Below, one piece after another: positions 1 to 9,520 of a stretch of 64,000 bases of DNA; the first letter of the stretch is position 1, and every line of letters begins with the position of its first letter. The stretch lies in contig NZ_FOVR01000007.1 in the NCBI RefSeq assembly GCF_900115225.1, positions 62,001-126,000 of the forward strand, read 5' to 3'. This stretch comes from Cohaesibacter marisflavi (GTDB taxonomy: Bacteria > Pseudomonadota > Alphaproteobacteria > Rhizobiales > Cohaesibacteraceae). The translations under genes were made by a program, and so were the position numbers. The notes beneath the pieces are model-generated. The model was not told the DNA's origin and ran no database searches. It was given only the letters and a program-made list of their open reading frames with translations.

Positions 1-779
1 GCGGCCTGATCAAGGTTGGGTGCAGGGAAGAAATCGGACTGATAAAGATTGGCCAATGTATATTGTGCAGCTGCGACACCTTGCTGGGCAGCCTTTGTCA
101 GCAGATCCATCGCCTTTGTGATGTCTCTCTCAACCAGCTGGCCGCGCAGATAAAGTAGCCCCAGATTGAACTGGGCATTTTTCTGGTTTTGCTCGGCTGC
201 CTTCCGGAAGTAGGTGAGAGCCTTGTCGAGATTTTTCTCAACGCCCTGTCCCTGCGCATAGAGCAGACCGATGTTGAACTGGGCTTCCCTGTCGCCTCGG
301 TCGGCGGCAAGTTCAAACCAGTTTGCGGCTTCCTTCAGATCCTGCTCGACGCCGGTCCCTTTCAGATATAGCTCTCCGAGCAATGTCTGGGCGTGCATGT
401 CATCCATACCGGCCAGCTTTGTGGCAAGCGCAAAAGCTGTGAGATAGAAACCACGCTGGTAGGCCGAATAGGCCGACGTTTTCTTCAGCACAAAGCGGGG
501 CACATCGAACGGATTGCTCGGATCGGTAATCGATGCAGAGCCATCAAACACATAAGGCACTTTCGAGCCGTCTTTCGGTGCGGCCCCGATTGGCGTTGTC
601 AGTTGCTCGCCGGCTGCAGCTGGAGAGAAGAGCTCCGGGGAAGGGTCTGACGCCCATGCGGGGGTCATACACAGCGTCAGGGCTGATGCAAGCGATGCAT
701 TCAGACATTTGCGCGAGAAAGCGCGGATAGTCAATCGGCTTGCGCTTGGCGCAGCATTCAGTTTGGAAAGCATGACCAT
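1..779 (-). CDS. Sel1-repeat (TPR-like) secreted protein, 3' end cut by window
   Basis: Reading the minus strand from the ATG at 779 (or the in-frame ATG at 773) gives about 259 residues with no stop before the window edge. The N-terminus has a basic stretch and a hydrophobic segment ending near residue 47 (TPAWA), which looks like a long signal peptide. From about residue 120 there are repeats of the Sel1 type, each with an AQ.xLGxLY-like helix followed by G.GVEQDxxKAxxWF. At least three full repeats are visible. Sel1 repeats form alpha-solenoids that mediate protein contacts, often in the envelope. The partner cannot be read from this fragment. The gene is separated from the thiE-like gene by about 110 bp. 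Confidence 0.8.
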   Translation of the reverse strand, partial: MVMLSKLNAAPSASRLTIRAFSRKCLNASLASALTLCMTPAWASDPSPELFSPAAAGEQLTTPIGAAPKDGSKVPYVFDGSASITDPSNPFDVPRFVLKKTSAYSAYQRGFYLTAFALATKLAGMDDMHAQTLLGELYLKGTGVEQDLKEAANWFELAADRGDREAQFNIGLLYAQGQGVEKNLDKALTYFRKAAEQNQKNAQFNLGLLYLRGQLVERDITKAMDLLTKAAQQGVAAAQYTLANLYQSDFFPAPNLDQA

Positions 780-890
780 GTAATCTGACGTCGTTTGCTG
801 TGGGCTATCCGTGTGCCCGTTAGGCTTTTGTTTGGCAACCAAATTCGGCCATTCTGTGTCGCTCTCATCTTTGCGGGATGAGAGGTTGAC

Positions 891-1529
891 TCAGGATTGT
901 TCCTTGGCGCCTTCTGCAAGCAGGGTACATGCTTCGTTTACTGCAACCTGCGGACCGGCTTCATGGTCCCAGATGGCTTCGCGCAGGGCGATGAACTCAA
1001 TGCCCATGGCCGAGACCTTTGCGCATTCGGAAAGATCAGAGCCGCCGATAATCACCGCGGGCACCTCGAACAGGGTGGACCACCAGTCGGCCATATCCAG
1101 CGACTTTTCATGAATCGTCTCCATGGTTGGCGCGTCCAGGCGGCCAAACATGATATAGTCGATACCGCTTTCGCCAATTTCCATGGCGGTGTGGCGCTTG
1201 TTGCCGCCTTCTGCACCGAGCATGAAGCGATTGGCATAGTCTTCCGCACCATTCTGAATATCGGTAAGATCACCGTCAATATGCAGGCCGTCACATTTGG
1301 TGCGGCCAGCGACGCGGGAATCGCCGCGCAAGACCACGGCGATGTCATGCTTTTGTGCCATCGGTGCGATGGTCTGGGTGATTTTCTGCAGTTCGTTGTC
1401 GTTATTCGTTTCGCAATCGATCAACAAGGCTGCGATGTCGCCCCCATCCATGGCGGCTTGCAATTGGGCCGGGAATGTCTCCAGATCAATGTGCCTTGGG
1501 GTAACGAGATAAATCTGGGTGGGCTCCAT
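891..1529 (-). CDS. Thiamine-phosphate synthase-like (TenI/ThiE fold) protein
   Basis: The 212-residue product fits the TIM-barrel ThiE/TenI family in length and pattern: an N-terminal YLVTP strand, a central GLHIDGDL strand, a FGRL strand and a C-terminal IIGGSDL loop resembling the phosphate-binding GG of ThiE. ThiE couples the thiazole and pyrimidine halves of thiamine. Several canonical substrate-binding positions do not look conserved by eye, so this may be a divergent paralogue rather than the housekeeping enzyme. Many rhizobia keep such a gene beside the glycolytic pgk/fba genes, as here downstream of pgk. A terminator-like hairpin lies between the two genes. The start is supported by AGGT upstream of the ATG. 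Confidence 0.7.
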   Translation of the reverse strand: MEPTQIYLVTPRHIDLETFPAQLQAAMDGGDIAALLIDCETNNDNELQKITQTIAPMAQKHDIAVVLRGDSRVAGRTKCDGLHIDGDLTDIQNGAEDYANRFMLGAEGGNKRHTAMEIGESGIDYIMFGRLDAPTMETIHEKSLDMADWWSTLFEVPAVIIGGSDLSECAKVSAMGIEFIALREAIWDHEAGPQVAVNEACTLLAEGAKEQS

Positions 1530-1620
1530 GATGTGACCTATCGATGGTTGGACGGTTTATGCGCTTCGCTTTCATATCTCGCAAAAGTGGGTCTGTTGCA
1601 AGGGCGCGAAAGCTTTGAGA

Positions 1621-1660
1621 AATAAAAAATGCGCCAATCGCGAGATCGGCGCACCTTTTT
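1621..1660 (-). terminator. Bidirectional intrinsic terminator after pgk
   Basis: An inverted repeat at 1630-1653 has a 10-bp stem with one mismatch and a GCGA tetraloop. It is flanked by an A-run on the left (T-run for the minus strand) and five T on the right. It lies 40-70 bp downstream of the pgk stop and can end minus-strand transcription from pgk. Confidence 0.75.
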
Positions 1661-1692
1661 GATCATTGGGAACGGGGCAAATACCCCATTAA

Positions 1693-2886
1693 TCAGGCTT
1701 TGAGAACTTCAACACCCGGAAGAGCCTTACCTTCCATCCATTCGAGGAATGCCCCACCAGCGGTGGAGATGTAGGAGAAGTCATCATAAACGCCAGCATG
1801 GTTGAGCGCGGAAACCGTGTCACCACCGCCGGCAACAGAGGTCAGCTTGCCTGCTTTGGTTTCTTCAGCGGCTGCCTGTGCGGCAGCAACGGTTGCGGTG
1901 TCGAATGGTTCGATTTCGAACGCGCCGAGCGGGCCATTCCAGACAACGGTGTTGGCTTTCTTGATCCATGCAACAACGGCTTCAACAGACTTAGGACCAA
2001 CGTCGAGCATCATGCCGTCAGCCGGGATGCTGTCCACGTCGAGCACTTCGTGCGGAGCGTTGGCAGCGAATTCCTTGGCGACCAGAGCGTCGGTTGGCAG
2101 GACGATTTCACAGCCAGCTTTTTCAGCTGCGACGAGAATGCGTTTTGCGGTTTCGGCCAGATCATGTTCGCAAAGGGATTTGCCAACGTCTTTGCCCTGG
2201 GCTGCCAGGAAGGTGTTGGCCATGCCGCCGCCGATAACCAGACCGTCAACTTTGCTGACGAGGTTTTCGAGCAGGTCGATCTTGGTGGAAACCTTTGCTC
2301 CGCCGACTACAGCCAGAACCGGACGGTTTGGCGTGCCCAGAGCGGCATCAAGAGCTTCGAGTTCCTGCTGCATGGTGCGACCGGCAACTGCTGGCATATG
2401 GTGGCACAGGCCTTCGGTGGAAACGTGCGCACGGTGGGAAACGGAGAATGCGTCTGCTACGAGTAGGTCGCCATTGGCACCCAGCTGTGCAGCAAATTCA
2501 GGATCGTTCTTTTCTTCGCCTTTGTAGTAGCGGGTGTTTTCCAGAACGAGAACGTCGCCGTTGGCCATGTTGTCGATGGCAGCCTTGGCAACATCGCCGA
2601 TGCAGTCTTCTGCAAAGCCAACAGGCATCTTGAGGGCTTTGGACAGCGCCGGAACAACCTGCTTGAGGCTCATTTCCGGAACCTTTTCGCCCTTGGGACG
2701 ACCAAAGTGAGCAAGGATGATGACCTTGCCGCCTTTTTCGGAAATTTCGGAAAGGGTCGGTACGATGCGGTCGATACGGGTGGTATCGGTGACTTCGCCA
2801 TCTTTCATCGGGACGTTCAGGTCAACGCGAACGAGCACGCGCTTGCCGCTCAGTTCTACATCATCAAGGGTTTTGAAATTCGCCAT
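1693..2886 (-). CDS. pgk: Phosphoglycerate kinase
   Basis: This 397-residue protein catalyses the reversible transfer of phosphate from 1,3-bisphosphoglycerate to ADP in glycolysis and gluconeogenesis. The family signature [11 protein letters not shown] is at residues 15-25. The nucleotide-binding [10 protein letters not shown] is mid-protein and the C-terminal GGGDTVSAL loop is present. Length is normal for a bacterial PGK. The ATG at 2886 is preceded by AGGATC at suitable spacing. It lies downstream of gap on the same strand with a 259-bp gap full of hairpins, so the two genes may be transcribed together or partly separated. Confidence 0.98.
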   Translation of the reverse strand: MANFKTLDDVELSGKRVLVRVDLNVPMKDGEVTDTTRIDRIVPTLSEISEKGGKVIILAHFGRPKGEKVPEMSLKQVVPALSKALKMPVGFAEDCIGDVAKAAIDNMANGDVLVLENTRYYKGEEKNDPEFAAQLGANGDLLVADAFSVSHRAHVSTEGLCHHMPAVAGRTMQQELEALDAALGTPNRPVLAVVGGAKVSTKIDLLENLVSKVDGLVIGGGMANTFLAAQGKDVGKSLCEHDLAETAKRILVAAEKAGCEIVLPTDALVAKEFAANAPHEVLDVDSIPADGMMLDVGPKSVEAVVAWIKKANTVVWNGPLGAFEIEPFDTATVAAAQAAAEETKAGKLTSVAGGGDTVSALNHAGVYDDFSYISTAGGAFLEWMEGKALPGVEVLKA

Positions 2887-3033
2887 TGGATGATCCTACA
2901 GTCTGGCCGAGCCATGTCGGCTGTGTGTCTGATAAAAGCCTCTCGGTCCTTTTTAGGCCGGAAAAGGCTTCAGGTCGGTGCCCTACCCATGGTGCCTGTT
3001 GCAGGCGCGGCATGTCTGCCGCTCATGAAGTAG

Positions 3034-3130
3034 AAAAGGCGCTGTTCCCGGACTAAAAACCGCTAGTCCGGTTTTGTCTCTAAAACAGCGCCTTTGAAAA
3101 TTTCACATTCTGCCGGATTGCTCCGGCAGA
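3034..3130 (-). terminator. Two hairpins between gap and pgk
   Basis: Just past the gap stop is a perfect 9-bp stem (3109-3117 with 3122-3130, loop TTGC). Further on, the minus strand has a composite hairpin in which a 12-bp outer stem (3035-3046 with 3084-3095) encloses an inner CCGGACT/AGTCCGG stem. Neither has a strong T-run on the minus strand. They could be a weak terminator or processing sites that set the gap:pgk ratio. Confidence 0.5.
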
Positions 3131-3145
3131 AAAGGCTGTCATCAA

Positions 3146-4156
3146 TTACTTGATGAGTTTAGCCATTGCGACTGCAGTGTCGCCCATGCGGTTGGAGAAG
3201 CCCCATTCGTTGTCGTACCAGCTCAGGATACGAACCATGCGGCCATCCATGACTTTGGTCTGATCCATGTGGAAGATGGAAGAGTGGCTGTCATGGTTGA
3301 AGTCGGAAGAAACGTTTGGCAGATCGGTGTAACCCAGAACGCCAGCCAGTTTGCCGTCGGCAGCAGCCTTGATTGCTGCGTTGACTTCTTCAACAGTGGT
3401 GTCTTTTTTGGCTTCGAATACCAGGTCGACAACAGATACGTTCGGGGTAGGAACGCGGATTGCAACGCCGTCCAGTTTGCCAGCCAGTTCTGGCAGAACC
3501 AGACCAACAGCTTTAGCAGCACCGGTAGAGGTTGGGATCATGGACAGAGCAGCAGCGCGTGCGCGATACAGATCTTTGTGCATGGTGTCGAGGGTAGGCT
3601 GGTCACCAGTGTAGGAGTGAATGGTGGTCATGAAGCCTTTTTCGATGCCAACAGCTTCGTTCAGTGCGTAAGCAACTGGAGACAGGCAGTTGGTGGTGCA
3701 GGATGCGTTGGAAACAACCAGGTCATCTGCAGTCAGGGAGTCGTGGTTGACGCCGAAAACGATGGTTTTGTCAGCGCCTGCTGCAGGAGCAGAAACCAGA
3801 ACGCGTTTTGCACCAGCGGTCAGGTGCATGGAAGCTTTTTCCTTGGCGGTGAAGATACCGGTGCATTCCATTGCAACGTCAACACCCAGTTCGCCCCAAG
3901 GCAGTTCTTCAGGGTTGCGGATGGCGGTTACCTTGATCGGGCCACGGCCTACGTCAATGGTGTCGCCGTCAACGGTAACGGTGCCAGGGAATTTGCCATG
4001 TACAGAGTCGAAACGTACGAGGTGAGCGTTGGTTTCAACCGGGCCAAGGTCGTTGATAGCAACAACTTCGATATCGGTACGGCCGGATTCGATGATAGCA
4101 CGAAGCACGTTACGGCCAATACGACCGAAACCATTGATCGCCACTTTTACAGTCAT
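3146..4156 (-). CDS. gap: Glyceraldehyde-3-phosphate dehydrogenase, type I
   Basis: The 336-residue enzyme oxidises glyceraldehyde-3-phosphate with NAD(P) and phosphate. The dinucleotide-binding INGFGRIGR is at residues 7-15. The catalytic cysteine is C153 in [10 protein letters not shown]. Asp36 after the second strand suggests NAD preference. An upstream in-frame ATG at 4207 would add 17 residues, but the ATG at 4156 is better: it has AGGAGAAAG immediately before it and gives the standard N-terminus [11 protein letters not shown]. Downstream lies pgk and upstream tkt, all on the minus strand, a common alphaproteobacterial carbon-metabolism block. Confidence 0.97.
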   Translation of the reverse strand: MTVKVAINGFGRIGRNVLRAIIESGRTDIEVVAINDLGPVETNAHLVRFDSVHGKFPGTVTVDGDTIDVGRGPIKVTAIRNPEELPWGELGVDVAMECTGIFTAKEKASMHLTAGAKRVLVSAPAAGADKTIVFGVNHDSLTADDLVVSNASCTTNCLSPVAYALNEAVGIEKGFMTTIHSYTGDQPTLDTMHKDLYRARAAALSMIPTSTGAAKAVGLVLPELAGKLDGVAIRVPTPNVSVVDLVFEAKKDTTVEEVNAAIKAAADGKLAGVLGYTDLPNVSSDFNHDSHSSIFHMDQTKVMDGRMVRILSWYDNEWGFSNRMGDTAVAMAKLIK

Positions 4157-4326
4157 GACTTTCTCCTGATTTAGCCGGCACTTTTTCTTATCGAGCCGGT
4201 CTTGCACTTAGATCAACTTGATGAACGCGTGATATAAGAGGGTTTATGTCCGCGCCTTGATCGATCTCATATTAGGTGGACAATATACTTTTGTCGTATG
4301 ACAATTCAACATCGCTGTTAAGCGAA

Positions 4327-4357
4327 TTGGCAGAAAAAATCATTTTTTTCCTGCCAA
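4327..4357 (-). terminator. Terminator-like hairpin after tkt
   Basis: An inverted repeat TTGGCAG/CTGCCAA encloses an A-run and a T-run that can also pair, giving a long stem about 30 bp past the tkt stop. It may end tkt transcription, leaving gap to be driven from its own promoter in the 228-bp gap. Confidence 0.5.
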
Positions 4358-4384
4358 TCAGGTGCACTTTATGAGTATTTACGC

Positions 4385-6370
4385 TTATTTTAGGCGTTCG
4401 ACAACCTTTGCGACAACATTGTCGGAGGTGATGCCGAATTTTTCGTACAGCTCTTTATAAGGGCCGGAAGCGCCGAAGCTGTCCATACCAACAAAGATGC
4501 CGTCCGAGCCGATAAAGCGATCCCATCCCATGCGAAGGGCAGCTTCAATGCCAACTTTGACCTTGGCTTCGCCCAGAATATCTTTCTTATACTCTTCTGA
4601 CTGCGCTTCGAAAAGCTCAAAGCATGGTACAGAGACCACGCGGGCCAGAATATCCTGCTCTGCCAATGCTGCTTGTGCAGCCATGGCGATTTCAACTTCA
4701 GAGCCGGAAGCAAAGATAGATACGTCAGCGTCGCCATCGCAGTCAGACAGAACATAGGCACCGCGTCCGCAGAGATTTTCTTCGGAATATTCGGTGCGAT
4801 ATGGTGTCAGACCCTGGCGGGTCAGTGCCAGAGAGCTTGGGTTCTTGTCTGACTTGATCGCCAGTTCCCAGCATTCTGCTGTTTCCATCGCGTCTGCAGG
4901 ACGGAAGACCTGCATATTCGGGATGGCGCGCAGGGAAGCAAGGGTTTCAACCGGCTGATGGGTTGGACCATCTTCGCCAAGACCGATGGAATCATGGGTC
5001 AACACATAGATGACCCGCTGTTCCATCAGAGCTGACAGACGCATCGCACCACGCATATAGTCGGCAAAGACCAGGAAGGTCCCGCTATAAGGAATGACAC
5101 CGCCATGCAGAGCCATGCCGTTCATGGCAGAGGCCATGCAATGCTCACGAATACCCCAGTTCATGTAGCGACCGGAGAAATCGTCAGGCGTGACCGATTC
5201 GGTCGACGGGGTCTTGGTGTTGTTGGAACCGGTGAGGTCGGCAGAGCCGCCAATGGTTTCCGGCACGGCTTCGGTGATGACGTTGAGTGCCATTTCGGAA
5301 GCTTTGCGGGTTGCCACATTCTTTGGTTCTTCAGCCAGAGACTTCTTGTAAGCTGCCATGGCATCTTCGAAGCCGGATGGCAGATCGCCACGCATGCGGC
5401 GTTCGAACTCTGCTCGGACTTCAGAATCTGCAGCTTCCAGTCGCTTTTGCCATTCTTTGTGGGCCTGCGCGGCATTGAGGCCGGCAATGCGCCATGCATC
5501 ACGAATGTCAGCAGGCAGCTCAAACGGTGCACAATCCCAGCCGAGCGCTTCGCGGGTGGCCGCGATTTCATCTGCGCCCAAGGGAGCCCCGTGCACCTTG
5601 TTGGTGCCAGCCTTGTTGGGAGAGCCAAATCCGATCACTGTCTTACAGTCGATCATGGTCGGCTTGTCGCTCTTCTGAGCTTCCTCAATGGCCTCGGCGA
5701 TGGCCGCCTGGTCATGACCATCAACGCTGATGGTGTTCCAGTTGCTGGCCTTGAAGCGTGCATGCTGGTCGGTCGAGTCGGAGACGCTGACATTGCCATC
5801 GATGGTGATGTTGTTGTCGTCCCACAGCAGCACAAGCTTGTTGAGCTTGAGATGACCTGCCAATGCGATGGCTTCCTGAGAGATGCCTTCCATAAGGCAC
5901 CCGTCACCAGCCATGACATAGGTCCGGTGGTTGACAAGGTCGTCACCGAATTTGGCTGACAAAAGTCTTTCCGTGATCGCCATGCCGACGGCATTGGCGA
6001 TGCCCTGACCCAGCGGGCCGGTTGTCGTTTCGATGCCTGCAGCATGACCAAATTCAGGATGGCCTGCCGTTTTGGCACCCAACTGACGGAAGTTGGCCAA
6101 ATCCTCAATGGACATGTCTTCATATCCCAGCAAATGCAGCAGGGAATAAAGCAGCATCGAACCGTGGCCGCCAGACATCACGAAACGATCGCGGTCAGCC
6201 CATTTGGGGCTGGTAGGATCAAATCTCATGAATTTGGTGAAAAGAACGGTAGCAACGTCCGCTGCACCCATTGGAAGGCCAGGGTGTCCGGAGTTTGCTT
6301 TCTCAACGGCATCCATTGAAAGAAAGCGGATCGCATGCGCCATGCGAGTCTGTTTATCCATGTTGTTCAT
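4385..6370 (-). CDS. tkt: Transketolase
   Basis: The 661-residue protein matches full-length bacterial transketolases. It moves two-carbon ketol units between sugar phosphates in the pentose phosphate pathway, using thiamine diphosphate. The N-terminal [17 protein letters not shown] motif, the thiamine-binding GDGCLMEG region, the [10 protein letters not shown] segment and the late DSFGASGPY motif are all visible. The start may be the ATG at 6370 or the one at 6361 (MDKQTR). Both are close behind a GCAGAG sequence and I cannot separate them. The gene heads the minus-strand tkt-gap-pgk series. Confidence 0.97.
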   Translation of the reverse strand: MNNMDKQTRMAHAIRFLSMDAVEKANSGHPGLPMGAADVATVLFTKFMRFDPTSPKWADRDRFVMSGGHGSMLLYSLLHLLGYEDMSIEDLANFRQLGAKTAGHPEFGHAAGIETTTGPLGQGIANAVGMAITERLLSAKFGDDLVNHRTYVMAGDGCLMEGISQEAIALAGHLKLNKLVLLWDDNNITIDGNVSVSDSTDQHARFKASNWNTISVDGHDQAAIAEAIEEAQKSDKPTMIDCKTVIGFGSPNKAGTNKVHGAPLGADEIAATREALGWDCAPFELPADIRDAWRIAGLNAAQAHKEWQKRLEAADSEVRAEFERRMRGDLPSGFEDAMAAYKKSLAEEPKNVATRKASEMALNVITEAVPETIGGSADLTGSNNTKTPSTESVTPDDFSGRYMNWGIREHCMASAMNGMALHGGVIPYSGTFLVFADYMRGAMRLSALMEQRVIYVLTHDSIGLGEDGPTHQPVETLASLRAIPNMQVFRPADAMETAECWELAIKSDKNPSSLALTRQGLTPYRTEYSEENLCGRGAYVLSDCDGDADVSIFASGSEVEIAMAAQAALAEQDILARVVSVPCFELFEAQSEEYKKDILGEAKVKVGIEAALRMGWDRFIGSDGIFVGMDSFGASGPYKELYEKFGITSDNVVAKVVERLK

Positions 6371-6983
6371 GAACTCTGCTTCTGGATGTTGTTCAATGCC
6401 TACGACTTGGAAATAAAATAGAATTGTCCATCGTCGTGTCTACAATCGAACGCAATCTGGTTAAACAGGAACTGCCTTGCCACTTAGCAAGCCCGGCAGA
6501 CAGAGGCGTTTTACAAACGCCCTGACATTTAACATCAAGGGGATGAGAGTCAATGCGCCCGAAAGGGCAATCCGCCAAAACAGCAGAATATGCATGATAT
6601 ACGGGCTAGTTTTATTCGTCTGTGGACTTGGACTGTTGAAGAGTTGGGGCCATTGACGAAGTTAGATTATGTCTCCTAGATTTAAATCATATAAGGATTC
6701 TTGCGTGGTTTGCCAGTCTGATTCTGTTCATCTATGACTGTTTTCTCCTCGCAAATCCAATGCCCGGTTGCTTAATGCTTGATGGTTCCGCTTGGGGGAA
6801 ACGACGCTGGAAGCATCTTCGACTTGGTAAAAACAAAGTTTCCGGTTATCTGTAAGCCGGTTTTGTAGCGTCTGGCGCAGCTGGGGGAGAGACTATCCGG
6901 TTTTGATATCTCTTCTGGCCGCAGCCGGTAGCAAGGCTGGAAGACAAGGAAAACGGGCCGTTTCGTGTGAGTTTGGGGGCTAT
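6371..6983. other. Intergenic region between divergent tkt and the DUF4164-like gene
   Basis: These 613 bp lie between two divergent genes and must hold both promoters. I see a small hairpin GGCGTTT-TAC-AAACGCC at 6505-6521 without a T-run, and AT-rich stretches around 6600-6720. No convincing small gene or RNA is visible. Confidence 0.5.
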
Positions 6984-7265
6984 ATGAGTGAGAATGCGCG
7001 CGTAGAGGCGGCTTTGGGCAGACTCGACAGGGCGATTGAGACACTGTCGCAATCGGTTGACAAGAGACAGACCAGAGAGCTGTCGGTCAAGGCCCTGCAG
7101 GATGATCTGCAACGCTTGACGCAAGAGCGATCGGAGCTGACAGGCTCGCTGGAGAAGCAGAAGAAGCGTACCGAGAAGCTGGAAGGGGCTAGTGAAGAAG
7201 TGTCCCGTCGGCTCGGTGCAGCAATGGAATCAGTCCGGGCCGTTTTGGACCGGCATGGTGGATGA
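6984..7265 (+). CDS. DUF4164-like coiled-coil protein beside zapA
   Basis: The 93-residue product is almost entirely heptad-rich helix (for example RLDRAIETLSQSV and LQDDLQRLTQERSELTGSLE), with no signal peptide or membrane segment. It resembles the small DUF4164 proteins encoded just before zapA in Hyphomicrobiales. The frame is open further upstream to 6903, but the ATG at 6984 follows a GGGGG sequence and gives the family-like N-terminus MSENARVEAALGRLD. It lies 38 bp before zapA. The position suggests a role in cell division, perhaps as a partner of ZapA. No function is established from the sequence. Confidence 0.75.
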   Translation: MSENARVEAALGRLDRAIETLSQSVDKRQTRELSVKALQDDLQRLTQERSELTGSLEKQKKRTEKLEGASEEVSRRLGAAMESVRAVLDRHGG

Positions 7266-7303
7266 CATGCGTGGTCAGCCACAAAGGTCGGCTGGAGTAA
7301 AAG

Positions 7304-7663
7304 ATGGTTCAAGTCAGTGTCAGCATTAACGGGCGTGCCTACCGGATGGCCTGTGAAGATGGGCAGGAAGAGCACCTGCTGGCATTGTCGCGGCGTTTTG
7401 ACGCCATGATCGAGCAGTTGAAGGAAAGCTTTGGTGAAATTGGTGATCAACGCCTGACTGTTATGGCCGGAATTATGGCGATGGACTTGCTGGCTGAAGC
7501 GGATGGCAAGGTCAAGGCCCTCAATGAAGAGATTTCGGCCTTGCGGGATGCACGCTCAGCGGTGATGGAAAAATCCGAAGGGGATCAGGAAGCTCTGGCG
7601 GAAAGAATCGACAAGGCGTCCGAACAGTTGGAGAAATTGTCGAAAGTTCTGCTTGAAAGCTAA
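7304..7663 (+). CDS. zapA: Cell division protein ZapA
   Basis: The 119-residue protein has the ZapA layout: an N-terminal globular part starting VQVSVSINGRAYRMAC, with the conserved LA..FD segment (residues 26-36), followed by a long C-terminal coiled coil. ZapA binds FtsZ and bundles its filaments at the division site. It is followed by the 6S RNA and the folate cyclo-ligase gene, the same arrangement known around zapA-ssrS-fau in many proteobacteria. Confidence 0.92.
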   Translation: MVQVSVSINGRAYRMACEDGQEEHLLALSRRFDAMIEQLKESFGEIGDQRLTVMAGIMAMDLLAEADGKVKALNEEISALRDARSAVMEKSEGDQEALAERIDKASEQLEKLSKVLLES

Positions 7664-7714
7664 TGAGATAACAATCGCACTGGAAATTCGATAGCAATTC
7701 CTCTATATATGGAA

Positions 7715-7875
7715 AGCTTGCTGCACTTCGCGTTAGATGCAACTTTTCCTCGGGGCCTTAAAGATCCGAACGGGAGCTGGCGCTGATCTGGACCGTGGTC
7801 CGTTTCAACTGGCACCCACCTGTAATTCAGGTGTCCCAGGATCATGAAAGCGTCGACGGTCGTTGCGGCTTCAGT
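7715..7875 (+). ncRNA. ssrS: 6S RNA (SsrS), alphaproteobacterial type
   Basis: The 270-bp gap between zapA and the cyclo-ligase gene holds the hallmark 6S RNA blocks: a left arm with CCTCGGGGCC (7748-7757), GATCCGAACGGGAGC after it, a central GGACCGTGGTCC hairpin, the right arm GGCACCCACCTG with its small hairpin, and a closing stem formed by the first and last about 25 nt. 6S RNA mimics an open promoter and binds the housekeeping RNA polymerase holoenzyme. A TATATA element at 7703-7708 could be the -10. The ends are estimated to within about 10 nt. Confidence 0.85.
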
Positions 7876-7879
7876 TTTG

Positions 7880-7914
7880 GAGCGGCGGTCCTTTTTTGGA
7901 CTTGCCGCTCTTTT
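7880..7914 (+). terminator. Terminator after 6S RNA
   Basis: A GAGCGGC/GCCGCTC stem with an additional GGTCC/GGAC pairing and a T-rich loop is followed by TTTTA. It lies just after the 6S RNA and before the cyclo-ligase start. Confidence 0.75.
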
Positions 7915-7936
7915 ACAATAAGTTGGTAATCGACCG

Positions 7937-8530
7937 ATGGACGACGTAGCAACAAGAGACCGCAAGCGGGAAGCAAGGCGCCAGATGCGCGCATTCAGAA
8001 ATGCTATTCCCGCCGAACAGCATGCTGTCGCAAGCAAGCAGATCTGTAACAATCTCATCAATTATCTGGATTGGGATAAGGTGCCTGATAATGGCTGTGT
8101 CGGCCTGTTCTGGCCGGTTCAGTCCGAGGTCGATGTCTCTTTGCTCCAGCAGCCCTTGCGTGACAAAGGATTAAAGCTTGCACTACCAGTGACTGTCGGG
8201 GCGACGGGCATGATCTTCCGGCGCTGGGATGATGGGGCGGAACTGGTTGATGCAGGCTACGGCACAGTTGGGCCAAAGGTTGATGCGCCGGAGGTTTTTC
8301 CGGACTGTCTCCTGATGCCCCTCTTGGCCTTTGATGCCCAATGCAACCGCTTGGGATATGGTGCGGGTCATTATGATCGCTATATTTCCGAACGCATCAT
8401 CCAGAATTCCCGACCTTATCTGGTGGGGCTGGCTTTTGCCTTGCAGCAACTGGACAAGATACCCGTTGGAGAGTATGACCTTCCGCTAGATGCTATTTTG
8501 ACTGAAAAAGAAATTGTTGTTCCGGCCTGA
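7937..8530 (+). CDS. 5-formyltetrahydrofolate cyclo-ligase
   Basis: The 197-residue protein converts 5-formyl-THF to 5,10-methenyl-THF with ATP. Family features are the N-terminal basic RKREARRQMR segment, GLFWPVQSEVD, the PLLAFD motif and the substrate-binding GYGAGHYDRY motif around residues 140-149. It follows 6S RNA, a pairing conserved in proteobacteria. No strong Shine-Dalgarno sequence is visible before the ATG, but the start fits homologues in length. Confidence 0.93.
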   Translation: MDDVATRDRKREARRQMRAFRNAIPAEQHAVASKQICNNLINYLDWDKVPDNGCVGLFWPVQSEVDVSLLQQPLRDKGLKLALPVTVGATGMIFRRWDDGAELVDAGYGTVGPKVDAPEVFPDCLLMPLLAFDAQCNRLGYGAGHYDRYISERIIQNSRPYLVGLAFALQQLDKIPVGEYDLPLDAILTEKEIVVPA

Positions 8531-8566
8531 TTGAGAGACAGAGCCGGTTAGATTGAGCGGGAATTC

Positions 8567-9400
8567 ATGCGACTGCTGTTTATTGGAGACATTGTTGGAC
8601 GGTCCGGGCGGGCTATTGTTGAAGAAAAACTTCCGGGGCTGATCGAGCAATATGGTCTCGATTTCGTCGTGATCAACGGCGAGAATGCAGCAGGTGGCTT
8701 CGGCATCACCGAAACAATTGTGCAAAATCTGGTCGATGCGGGCGCTGATGTCATCACCACAGGCAACCATGTCTGGGACCAGCGCGATGCCATGGTCTAT
8801 TGCGAGCGCCAGCCGGCCTTTCTGCGTCCGATCAACTTTCCCAAAGGCGTTCCGGGCAAGGGCGCCAATCTCTACCATGCCCGCAATGGCGCTTCTGTGC
8901 TGGTCATGAATGCCATGGGCCGGGTCTATATGGATGCGCTCGATTGCCCGTTTCATGCAGTGGACAAGGCGCTTGCCGATTGCCCTATGGGCGAATTTGC
9001 TGACGCGATCATCCTTGATTTTCATGCTGAAGCGACGTCCGAGAAACAGGCTATGGGCTATTTTTGCGATGGCCGCGTCAGTATGGTGGTGGGCACCCAT
9101 ACCCATACCCCAACCTCTGATCATCGGATTTTGCCAACTGGCACGGCCTATCTGACCGATGCTGGCATGTGCGGTGATTATGATTCCGTGCTCGGCATGG
9201 ACAAGGAAGAGCCCATTCAGCGTTTTCTGCGCAAGGTTTCTTCTTCGCGCTACACGCCAGCTCTTGGGGCGGCAACCCTTTGTGGTTTTGCAGTTGATAC
9301 AGATGATCGCACCGGACTGGCGCTGGCAGCCGAACCTGTGCGGATCGGTGGCCAATTGTCCCGCCATATCCCGAGTTTCTGGGAAAAGAGCGGGAATTGA
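8567..9400 (+). CDS. YmdB-type metallophosphoesterase (TIGR00282 family)
   Basis: The 277-residue protein begins RLLFIGDIVGRSGR, the metal-binding start of the YmdB/TIGR00282 family of dinuclear metallophosphoesterases. It carries NGENAAGG, TGNHVWD, DFHAEATSEK and VVGTHTHTPT, supplying the Asp, Asn and His ligands. Characterised members hydrolyse cyclic nucleotides such as 2',3'-cAMP. The cellular role in alphaproteobacteria is not settled. The start follows GCGGGAA. It is 36 bp after the cyclo-ligase gene, so co-transcription is likely. Confidence 0.9.
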   Translation: MRLLFIGDIVGRSGRAIVEEKLPGLIEQYGLDFVVINGENAAGGFGITETIVQNLVDAGADVITTGNHVWDQRDAMVYCERQPAFLRPINFPKGVPGKGANLYHARNGASVLVMNAMGRVYMDALDCPFHAVDKALADCPMGEFADAIILDFHAEATSEKQAMGYFCDGRVSMVVGTHTHTPTSDHRILPTGTAYLTDAGMCGDYDSVLGMDKEEPIQRFLRKVSSSRYTPALGAATLCGFAVDTDDRTGLALAAEPVRIGGQLSRHIPSFWEKSGN

Positions 9401-9520
9401 ACCAAACTAACCAGTCTCGTGCGCCAAGGTCACTTGATCTTTGCCGCCATAGTGTGGCATGACCGGCAGCAAATACTGCGTAGGACGCGCGACGACCAAA
9501 GATTATACGGAATGTAGGAT

